A stretch of 64,000 bases of DNA from contig DHHJ01000035.1 in NCBI GenBank assembly GCA_002403205.1, forward strand, positions 1 through 64,000, given 5' to 3'. The notes below the pieces were generated by a model. That model was not told where the DNA came from. It was given only the letters and a program-made list of their open reading frames with translations, and made no database searches. The position numbers were made by a program, and so were the translations under genes. Positions 27,948-36,500 of this stretch are shown in pieces. Source of the stretch: Anaerolineaceae bacterium UBA4775. Lineage in GTDB: Bacteria > Chloroflexota > Anaerolineae > Anaerolineales > Anaerolineaceae. Numbering within the stretch: the first letter of the stretch is position 1; every line of letters starts with the position of its first letter.

Positions 27948-28384
27948 TTAAACCGGCCAATTAAATAGTGAGGGTTTTAAACCACTCAACGTTAACGCTT
28001 CTGCGGATAACGCTTTTAATGCATCCACCATAAAGGCAAAAAACAATAACAAAACGCCAATAAGGAGACAACGCCAAAACCAGCAATCATTACGAAGCGT
28101 TCTGTTTTTCTCAGTTTTAATCACTGCAATTGTTCCTCCTACCACGATCAAAGGAGCAATCAGTACAGGAGAATGTATCGGTCCCCTCCAAGAAGCATTT
28201 CCAATGTGGCCATTTCCCTTACCACTTCAATAACTGCAATTTGCTCATTAAATAGAGGAACCTGAAGAATTATACCGTTGATACCAAATATGCATCGCAA
28301 ATAGGCAACCACGGCAGCGTCCAAATACACCATAGCAACTAAAAAGACAGAAACTAATAAACTTTTAAAAAAGGCGCTGATCAT
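27948..28384 (-). pseudogene. Conserved membrane protein gene with internal deletion
   Basis: The first frame gives FFKSLLVSVFLVAMVYLDAA ...EVVREMATLEMLL and then a stop. A second frame resumes with GPIHSPVLIAPLIVVGG and a final hydrophobic helix. Intact relatives, as I recall them, have about 80 extra residues between these blocks (WDIFYY...PWVGPVLAP). The middle is gone and the frame shifted. The first ATG overlaps the end of the thioesterase gene. Confidence 0.7.
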
Positions 28385-28824
28385 TTTTTAGGTTCGAAAC
28401 TCTGAATGGCATCCTGGTCAAGAAAACGAGCGCCTTCAGCGTAAATGCCTTTGGCAAAAACAGCCACTGAGCTATCCGGCAATAAAATTTCTCCTGTAGC
28501 TTCAATATGCCATTCCGCTCTGCCGCTCATCGCGCCGTGGATTATGATCGGTTCGCCTAATGGAACCGGTTTACGATAATCTATCATTAGGTTTACGGTA
28601 ACCACATGGTAACCAGCTTGCCAAATGGCCAATCCCATGGCTTCGTCTAATACAGCAGCAGATGCCCCTCCGTGGACAAAGCCAGGAGGTCCTTGCTGAC
28701 GATGGGTGAAGATAAACCTAGCTTCAATCTGATTTCTGCCATCAAAATACCATTCGATGCCAATACTGTTGGGGTTGGTTTTACCACATACAAAACAAGA
28801 ACCATGCTCACGAATTTTTTCCAT
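28381..28824 (-). CDS. PaaI-type hotdog thioesterase, 147 aa
   Basis: Single hotdog domain: CFVCGKTNPNSIGIEW near the N-terminus and GPPGFVHGGASAAVLDEAMG, the PaaI-type helix with its HGG. It probably hydrolyses an acyl-CoA. ATG 28824 is preferred to the TTG just before it. Confidence 0.85.
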   Translation of the reverse strand: MEKIREHGSCFVCGKTNPNSIGIEWYFDGRNQIEARFIFTHRQQGPPGFVHGGASAAVLDEAMGLAIWQAGYHVVTVNLMIDYRKPVPLGEPIIIHGAMSGRAEWHIEATGEILLPDSSVAVFAKGIYAEGARFLDQDAIQSFEPKK

Positions 28825-28854
28825 CAATTAAAATCCAGTCAGGGTCTAATTAGG

Positions 28855-29526
28855 TTAATGAGGCTCTCTTCGTATCCAGCGTTTATGATCTTGGATATCT
28901 CGATCCAAAAAAATCCGACGCAGAATAACCTTCCGACGTTCTATCGGATTTGTCGGGAAAGGCCTGCGGTTTGCCTCCAACCGCTTGATAACGGTAATAA
29001 CTGTCATTCCTGCAGCTAACCACAGAACGTTTGTTGAACCGTTCGCGAATATTGGCAATGTCAATGTGACAATTAACGGTACCGCCGGTGATCGAAACAG
29101 ATTACCAATGGCTAAACCCGCCAATATAATCAGAGCCCCCCAGGGGAAAATAACCAACAATATTCCGATAAAAGGACTGAATCCCCTCCCCCCCTGAAAA
29201 TTCAGGTAAACTGGCCAATTATGACCAACCACAGCGGCAAGCCCGACCGCCATAGCTGCAACCTGTCCCAATCCAAGCCGTAATCCCAACCATGTAGCCA
29301 GCGCACCTTTGAAAATATCAAAAAGCCCAACCGGAACCACCGCCCACCTGGCGACATGCTCCCAAACCATCGAACCGCTGACCGTCCCACTGCCATAACT
29401 ACGCAAGTCAATGCCTTTAATCAATTTTCCGGCAACATACCCACTAGGAACTGAACCTAGCAGGTATGCGATCAAAAGTAAGGATACAAAAATCACAATC
29501 GACCAGAATGGAGTCAATTCGCTCAT
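28855..29526 (-). CDS. PlsY-like membrane acyltransferase, 223 aa
   Basis: Five or more TM segments and three PlsY-type motifs: GSVPSGYVAGK, YGSGTVSGSMVW, and GHNWPVYLNFQGGRGFSP. In true PlsY the second motif is GSGNIGATN; the change here points to a divergent paralogue with altered acceptor or donor. It should act in the inner membrane on acyl-phosphate or glycerol phosphate. GGAGGG precedes the ATG. Confidence 0.8.
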   Translation of the reverse strand: MSELTPFWSIVIFVSLLLIAYLLGSVPSGYVAGKLIKGIDLRSYGSGTVSGSMVWEHVARWAVVPVGLFDIFKGALATWLGLRLGLGQVAAMAVGLAAVVGHNWPVYLNFQGGRGFSPFIGILLVIFPWGALIILAGLAIGNLFRSPAVPLIVTLTLPIFANGSTNVLWLAAGMTVITVIKRLEANRRPFPTNPIERRKVILRRIFLDRDIQDHKRWIRREPH

Positions 29527-29556
29527 TTTATCAACCCTCCAGAAGCAATCTGCCTG

Positions 29557-30462
29557 TTACTCATAGAAATAATAGCCCAATCCAATTAGCCCCGGCCCGG
29601 TATGAACGCCCATTACGGGTGTGAATTCCGTGTGGAAGATTTCTGTCGGCTGCAATTTTTGCAGAGCTAATTCCTGCAGGCGTTCGGCTTGTTCCGGGGC
29701 ATCCGCTTCCATGATGGCTAGGTGCAGTTTCCGATGTCCCTCGACCTGTCGCGCCACATAATCCACCATGGCTTGCAGAGCTTGGTTTTCGCCGCGTACC
29801 CGACTCACCGGCATCACTTCTCCATCGTCGATGGTGAGGATGGGTTTGATTTTGATCAGGTTTCCAAGCATGAAAGCGGCCTTGCCGATCCGCCCACCCT
29901 GCGCCAGATATTCCAGTGTTTCCAGCGTGGCAGAAAAGCCGACCTGTTGTTTTGCCTTTTCGGCTGCTTGCCACACCTCCGACAAGGTTTTTCCTGCCGC
30001 CGCTGCACGCGCAGCAGCAATCGCCACGAAACCCTGTGTAATGGTTGCTTGCTGACTGTCCAGTACAACAACCTGGCGATCTGGAAACTCATCCCTTACC
30101 ATCACAGCCGCGTGGCTGGCTGTGCTGTACCCGCTGCTTAGTTTGCTGGAAAGCGCCACGTGCAACACCGCCTGCGCCCCGGCGCGCAGGCGGGTCGTGT
30201 AAGCTTGCTGATACTGCCCCAGAGAAGCGGCAGTGGTGGTCGGGAGGATTTTTTCAAGGCGCATCCGACGATATAATTCTGTCGGATTGAGGTCTATTCC
30301 ATCCAGGTATACCTGGTCATTAACATGAACGGTGAATGGAATGACGGTAATAGCTAATTGCCGCTCGATCTCCGCCGGTACCTGCGCCACGCTATCGGTT
30401 ACAACAGCCACAATCTGTTCGGGATCAAGTGTCGTTTCTCCAGTGTAGTTTGCTTCGTTCAT
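29557..30462 (-). CDS. DegV family protein, 301 aa
   Basis: Fatty-acid-binding DegV fold: VTDSVAQVP, TTTAASLGQYQQAY, SSKLSSGYSTA, TLETLEYLAQGGRIGKA and C-terminal PVMGVHTGPGLIGLGY, all in family order and at normal length. DegV/FakB proteins carry fatty acids to a FakA kinase. AGGAGG precedes the ATG. It fits with the PlsY-like gene 30 bp downstream in the same operon. Confidence 0.92.
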   Translation of the reverse strand: MNEANYTGETTLDPEQIVAVVTDSVAQVPAEIERQLAITVIPFTVHVNDQVYLDGIDLNPTELYRRMRLEKILPTTTAASLGQYQQAYTTRLRAGAQAVLHVALSSKLSSGYSTASHAAVMVRDEFPDRQVVVLDSQQATITQGFVAIAAARAAAAGKTLSEVWQAAEKAKQQVGFSATLETLEYLAQGGRIGKAAFMLGNLIKIKPILTIDDGEVMPVSRVRGENQALQAMVDYVARQVEGHRKLHLAIMEADAPEQAERLQELALQKLQPTEIFHTEFTPVMGVHTGPGLIGLGYYFYE

Positions 30463-30481
30463 AACAGACCTCCTAGGGTGT

Positions 30482-32353
30482 TTACTCTGTGAATGTTACA
30501 TCCGCCGGCATAAATGGCTTGATCTTTAAAACTGGGTTAGGCATGAGCTGCTTTACAGCCCAAACCGTAGCACTGCGACCTTCGACCGTTTGCACGCTGC
30601 GTGGGGTGAATTCGGCCTGATCGGAAATGTGCGTGACCATCCCCTTATTGTTGTCTCCAGGATATGAAACAACTCGCCCTTCAACTGTTTCACCCAGGTT
30701 AATTTCACCGCAGTGATGTTCCGGATTATAAACCACAAGGTGCACATCATCTAATTGGCCGATCGTGATAAGGGTACTACCGGGGGAGACCGTTTGGCCA
30801 ACTTCGAGGTCGCGCGTCAACAGGAGGCCATCGATGGGCGAAGTCACTGTCGCTTTTGCAATCTGGTGATTAATCCCTTTCAGGGCAGCTTGCGCCTGGG
30901 CCAGTCCGGGCTCCACCTGAGAAACCGCAGCTTCTGCCTGCGCCAGCCCGGTCTGTGCGGCTTTCACCTGCAGTGAGTTTTCCCCTGTTTGAAGCACATT
31001 CAACCCGTCAAAAGCCGCGCCATAGCGGGCCTTGGCATTGGTTACACGGGCACGGACCTCCAGCACATCCTGGCTTGCCGCGCTGGTGAGCATAGGGTTG
31101 AAGGCTTCCTGGACTGCGTTCAATTCCGCCCGGGCAGCATCGAGCTGTTTTTGGGCTTGTCCGCGCAAGGGCTCACTGTCTTGCGCCTGTTCTGCTCGAT
31201 CCAACACGTGACGAGCAACCGCTACCTCGGGATGTGCTTCGACAAAACGCTCTTCGACTGCCACAAAGTCGGCGTTACTGGCACTGAAACGCACGGCGTT
31301 CAGGTTCGCAAGTTCTGACTCGAGAGCCGCTTCGGCTTCCGCAACTGCCTTCTCTGCAGCGGTAAGCTCATCATCCTTTTCAAAATACCAGACAGGCAGG
31401 TTTAATTGTTCCGGAATCTCTGCTTGCCCTGTATTCACCCGGTTCTGCTGGTCCTGTTGTTGGACAGCCTGCAACGCCAGATCATCTTGGATTTGGGTAC
31501 TTTCCTGTTGGACAAGGGTGGCATCCAAGGCAGCTTCGGACATGTGCACTGCAGCCGCTGACTGTTCTCGCTGCGCCTGCAATAAGGCGTCATCGACTTT
31601 CGCCCCAATCACTTCTCGAATCGCCCTGCGTGGACGGGCCTTCACTTCTAAAAAATCAAACGGAAATTCATCCTCCGACTCCCTGGAGGCGCATGTGGAA
31701 AGGACTTTCACCTCATTGAGAATGTTGCCCTGGTTGCCGCGTTCCACCTCATCCATGTAGGGTGTGCTGACCGGGACCGTCACACCGTTGAGAATAACCT
31801 GAAAAAGGATGTGCCAGAGTTCACGCCGCGCAACCGAATCTATCCCGGGAGTGAGTTCAACAAGCAGAAGCACGCGAGGTTCTTGGATGAGCGCACAGTC
31901 CAGGAGCAGTTTCTCCCCCATCCCTCCCGAGAAGTGGTGACTGCGCTGTTTGGTAAAATCTTCCAGGCAGGTAAAATCCAGCATTTCCTCGAACCGGCTC
32001 TTCCAGCGAGCTTTGGAAACACCACTGATATCCGCAATAAAGTTCAGGTTTTTCGTGACGGTCAGGTCCGAATAAAGGCTGAATGTCTGATGCATATATC
32101 CGATCAATGGCTGGGTTTTCTTGGCCTGGTGCACAACGTCGAAACCTACAACACGAGCCTGCCCCGAGGTCGGTTCCGTTACAGAGGCCAGATTGCGAAG
32201 AGCGGTCGTTTTTCCCGCGCCATCTGACCCCACCAAACCAGGGAGCGTCCCCGAGGGGATCGACATGCAGATATTTTCGATGTCCGCCGGATGGTTCTCC
32301 CGCTGAGAGGGGTATTGTCTGCTTAGTTGAGTTGCCTCACCGGCGAGATTCAT
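30482..32353 (-). CDS. Chimeric ABC ATPase/membrane-fusion protein, ATPase degenerate, 623 aa
   Basis: Residues about 1-215 are an ABC ATPase of the YbhF type with intact Walker A (GSDGAGKTT) but Walker B changed from LLDEPT to LLVELT and the H-loop STHYMDE changed to STPYMDE. Both changes should abolish hydrolysis. Residues about 260-623 are HlyD/MacA-like: a long Ala/Gln/Glu coiled coil and a beta-barrel part (KATVTSPIDGLLLTRDLEVG). The usual separate permease genes are absent. The start at 32353 uses GCGGAGG. It is probably a decaying fusion of neighbouring exporter genes. Confidence 0.75.
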   Translation of the reverse strand: MNLAGEATQLSRQYPSQRENHPADIENICMSIPSGTLPGLVGSDGAGKTTALRNLASVTEPTSGQARVVGFDVVHQAKKTQPLIGYMHQTFSLYSDLTVTKNLNFIADISGVSKARWKSRFEEMLDFTCLEDFTKQRSHHFSGGMGEKLLLDCALIQEPRVLLLVELTPGIDSVARRELWHILFQVILNGVTVPVSTPYMDEVERGNQGNILNEVKVLSTCASRESEDEFPFDFLEVKARPRRAIREVIGAKVDDALLQAQREQSAAAVHMSEAALDATLVQQESTQIQDDLALQAVQQQDQQNRVNTGQAEIPEQLNLPVWYFEKDDELTAAEKAVAEAEAALESELANLNAVRFSASNADFVAVEERFVEAHPEVAVARHVLDRAEQAQDSEPLRGQAQKQLDAARAELNAVQEAFNPMLTSAASQDVLEVRARVTNAKARYGAAFDGLNVLQTGENSLQVKAAQTGLAQAEAAVSQVEPGLAQAQAALKGINHQIAKATVTSPIDGLLLTRDLEVGQTVSPGSTLITIGQLDDVHLVVYNPEHHCGEINLGETVEGRVVSYPGDNNKGMVTHISDQAEFTPRSVQTVEGRSATVWAVKQLMPNPVLKIKPFMPADVTFTE

Positions 32354-32423
32354 ACGTGAAATACCTCCGCTTCTTGTCATCGATGGAAAAATTGTTAAAA
32401 GACCTAAATTCGATTAAAAAATA

Positions 32424-33137
32424 CTATGCTGGCCTGAGCAAGGGGATCAATACCTCCTTCATCGATTCACCCAACCGGCGGCACAGGCGCGGCTCCATCT
32501 CCAGGATCAGGGTTTGATAGCGCTGGACGAGGGCAAACAGCTCTCTGCTCCATTCGGTGTCTTCGCTGCTCTCTTCTGCCAGCAGGCCCAAGGCAAAACC
32601 ACCCAACAGGAGCAGGCCGGCGCGCGTCGCTGTCCCTTTCTCCTCCAGAATTAGCGACAGGTTCTCGGCCAGCAGGCGCCGGCCGGCGCCGTGGCCTAAT
32701 CGCAAGACGATGATGCTCATCACCTCGATGCAGTAACACAGGATAGCCGACTCCCCGGGTGGCAAACAAGCCAGCATCTCCTCCGCCAGTTCATGCTCGC
32801 ACAGTTCACCGCTGCGAATCTTTTCCAGCATGCGCTTATTAACCACCTCCCACTCCACGGTGTCAGGATCGTCAGTTAACTCCAGCAACAGGTCTTGGGC
32901 TCGCTCGGTAGGCCAGAAGAGCACCTCCGAGCGGCCGGGGATCGGCTTATTACTCGCCACGCGGTACTCTGAGATGACTAACCCCTTCTCTTCCAGCAGG
33001 CGCAGCATGTCGTAAGCGGTAAAGGGACTGACACCAACCCGCGCGGCGAGCACCGAATAATGGATCGGGCTATCCAAATCTTGGTAGAGCTCGAGCAGCC
33101 TGTAAATAAAGGTTTTTTGCCGGCGGGTAAGTTTCAT
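32424..33137 (-). CDS. Winged-helix transcriptional regulator, 237 aa
   Basis: LTRRQKTFIYRLLELYQDLD and HYSVLAARVGVSPFTAYDML are an N-terminal winged helix, with the wing reading GRSEVLFWPT. The C-terminal 150 residues are helical and Leu-rich, a probable ligand or dimerisation domain. It lies upstream of the exporter chimera on the same strand, which in this gene family often means control of the exporter. Confidence 0.75.
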   Translation of the reverse strand: MKLTRRQKTFIYRLLELYQDLDSPIHYSVLAARVGVSPFTAYDMLRLLEEKGLVISEYRVASNKPIPGRSEVLFWPTERAQDLLLELTDDPDTVEWEVVNKRMLEKIRSGELCEHELAEEMLACLPPGESAILCYCIEVMSIIVLRLGHGAGRRLLAENLSLILEEKGTATRAGLLLLGGFALGLLAEESSEDTEWSRELFALVQRYQTLILEMEPRLCRRLGESMKEVLIPLLRPA

Positions 33138-33506
33138 GCGTTAATTTCCAAAAAGACCAAAAAGGTAACTGGATTCTAATACGAATCCTCACCAGCGTCA
33201 ATGCAGTCCCTGTGCAATAAAAAATTCTCTCTGAGAACAGCTCGCCCAACCTCGTCTAGACAATTAACCCAAGCGATGTAGAAGCCTGGGTGAATTCAAC
33301 CGGCAACTGTCTGCTTCCAATGGTGGATCACAAGTAGTAATTTGACAATTAGAGATGAGATGCCAGGTTATTAATAATTGGGGGTTGGTCACTCAGGCGT
33401 TGACTCGTTCTCCATCCACCGATCACCTCCAACCTCCAACTCCTACCTGCCCGCTCCAAACTCCATCACCCCCAAAGTCAACCTGAATGGCGCCAGTCAG
33501 CACAAA
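33138..33506. other. Intergenic, no gene seen
   Basis: Between the regulator start and the terminator of the peptidase gene. No coding frame with a ribosome site, no RNA and no repeat was recognised. Confidence 0.4.
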
Positions 33507-33537
33507 AAAGAGGCTGTCCTGACCGGACAGCCTCTTT
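33507..33537 (-). terminator. Strong terminator of the peptidase gene
   Basis: AAAGAGGCTGTCC pairs perfectly with GGACAGCCTCTTT across 5 nt; on the - strand six Ts follow. It could work in both directions. Confidence 0.92.
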
Positions 33538-33555
33538 ATTACACTTGAGCGAATA

Positions 33556-36500
33556 CTAATGCATGAAAATGGGGAAGTAATACTTCAATGGCGGATGGAC
33601 GGTGATGTAGACCGTGGCGTCATCGAGGTATTGTGGATCGCGCAGCTCTGGCGGGACAGAAAGCAGGTAATACTCAAAGCTGTCCATGCCAAAGAAGCCG
33701 GGATCGGGTGTGTAGGTGAACGAGCCGTCTTCGTTGAGCACCAACGTGCCGTGCTCCACGTCCCGTTTCAGGTCGACGATCTGTGCGTCTCCGGGGTCGG
33801 GGTCCATATCGTTCCACAGGACACCGGGCACCGGGACGATCAGTTCCACATCCATATCCGTCTCATAGTAATCATCAACGGCCATCGGCGGGTAATTCAC
33901 CGAGGTCACGGTGATGGTGATGGTAGCGGTGTTGGAATCCTGCAAGCCATCATTGACATAGAAGGTGAAGCTATCCTCGCCGTACCAATCCGGGTCGGGT
34001 GTGTACACCAGGTCGGGTGCGGTGCCGGTCAGCGTGCCGTTGGCCGGAGGCGTTTCGATCACCCAGGTGACCGGACCGGGGGACAGGTTTTCAGCGGTCA
34101 AGGTCAGGGGCAGCGGGACGTCCTCTTCGGTTTCCAAAGTCTGGTCCAGTGCCACCGGCGCTGAGAAGTTGACCCACAAGTAACCATAAGCCTGCTCCTC
34201 GCGCATGCCAAAGCCGTCGGCGGTGTGATTGACAATGTTCGTGATCAGGGTTTCTGGCACATCAACGTCAACCGTCACATCGAAGGTGATCACGATAGGC
34301 TCGGCCCCTACTTCAGCATAGTCGAAGCAGATAATGTCACCCGTAGAAGGTGTCCAATCATCATAAGCATACGTGGTGCCAACCGTCCCATCGGAATTTT
34401 CAAGTCCGACTGTCCCCCAATCACCACTCCAGGCCCAATCTCCTACCACATTATCAAACGCAATCACGATATCAGGCCATCCGACAGCCGGGTCAGCTTC
34501 CAGCCATGACCAAATTTGGAAATCCATCTCGTTGTATGGAAGAATATCTGGGTACACAAGGCTGTAATAATCAACAACATTATCAAATTGAACCACCCAA
34601 CCTGCTCCGCTGCTAATAGTAGCTGCACTGACACCCTTTTCCCCTGCTTCATAGACAATCACCATGTCACGCATCCAGGGTGCGACGATGCCGTTAGGCC
34701 GGGTTGGATCAGGGAAGTTTTGATTTTCCCACTCCCACCAATCAAGATCTGGATCAAATGGATACATATAGATATATCCATCTGATGTGAAGGTTGGTTT
34801 AGTTGGGATCACCTCACCATAATACTCCTGACCTACACCTAGGGTGGTATACGACCAGATGAAACTGTCTCCAACAATACCTGGGTTAGGATTAACACCG
34901 ACTGCTTTCAGGTCAAAATATCCACCACCGAACAACGGTGTATCGCAATACTCCGGGTTGTTGTCGTTATCCGAAACGAAATAGGTGTATTCGATCTTGG
35001 GGACCGTGCCCTCCCAGCTGACGGTGTTGGTCACCGGGTCGTACACAGCCTCGGTAAAGGTGCCTGTGGTCTCCAGTGAATCGGCCACATACGTCACGCC
35101 CTCTGGCAGCACATCCTCCAGGAGGTAGTACAGGTCTTTGCCCGTCCGGTTGGGTTCAATCGTCAGGGTAAATGTGACCACGTCTTCAAATTCAGCCACA
35201 AAGGGATCAACCAGCTTGGTGACGTCGTCGTAGCGGCGGTAGAGGTTCAATTCCGTCTCGCCAACCATCCCCGGGTTATCCGGGTCTGGGCCTACGCTGA
35301 ACCAGCCGTACCAAGCCGACAAGGGTTCCATATCGGGTTCATCCCAGGTGATCTCGAGATCAAAGGGTTCAAGCCCTTCCACGGATGCCGGGCCTGAGAC
35401 CTCAAAGTTGGTCGAGGGGTCATCAGGCACAATCGCCAGGGCCAGGGTAACGTCGTCTGGGGTCGCCGTGCCGCCCCAGTTCTGAACAAGCACCCACCAA
35501 GTGTCCGGGATCGGGTCGACCCAGCTCAGGTATTCATAGGTTCCAGAGGTGGCCGCATAATCCCACAGGGTTCCTTCAGTAGGTGTTGGCCCAAGGCCGA
35601 AGAACAGGTCAAGGTCCACCGCTGTGGTCTCCAGGATCTCCATCACCACCCGCTTAGTCCCGTCGGGAATGGTGAAGGTGGTATACCACACGTCATCCAG
35701 GTTTTCAAAGGGGTCACCATTGGTGGGGTCGCCAGCCAGCTCAAATTCGAACAGGGCTGCTTCGGTCAGGCCTGCGGTCTCGATGGTCAGGTCAGTGATC
35801 TCAAGGGCATACAGGTCCTCAAGCACATGGCCGCCCGCATCGCGGAAAACATCCTTGCGGACCAGACCGGGCAGGTTACCCGCATCCGGAATGATTGCGA
35901 TGGGGAACCGCGCGTCAGTGATAGGGCTGTCATCCTCAAATGTGTCTGTTGTGGCCAGGGTGACCAGCGCAAACTGCCAATCGCCAAGCTCGGCATCCAT
36001 CACATCAATCTCGAAGGTGATCTCCTGCTCCCCGCCTTCCAAAATGGAGAAAGAACTGGGTGTCGCGATGATCTCAACGCCCAAGGGCGCATCCACGGTC
36101 ACCTCGTAAGTCGCATCCACCACCGCCGTGAAGGTGCGGGTGAAGGAGCATAAGCCCACACATTGGCGGTTCTGATACGAGGGGATATTGAGGGTTTTAA
36201 CATCGCCGCCTTCGGCAGGGTCAGCCGCCAGGAAGTTATCCATGGTTTCATCCATGGTCAGGCCGATCAGGGCTGCTTTGCTCAGATCGAGGCGCCCAAC
36301 GCCCACATCGAACGGGTCGACTGGGGTGACCCCGTCATCTTTGACCATCGGCAGCTTGGCCGACATGGTGATGGCCGATTTGATCTGCATCGGCGTCCAC
36401 GTGGGGAACAAATCCATCAGCAGCAGCGAAGCGCCTGCAACGTGCGGGCTGGCCATCGAGGTACCGGACATCAGGTTGATCTCAGTGTCTTCGCCAACGC

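Noticed and set aside
28910..28955. ATCCGAC/GTCGGAT-like words in the PlsY-like and DegV genes (also near 30262)
   Set aside because: Arms are far apart and lie in well conserved codons; they do not fit the ATCCGA-NN-TCGGAT spacing of the island.
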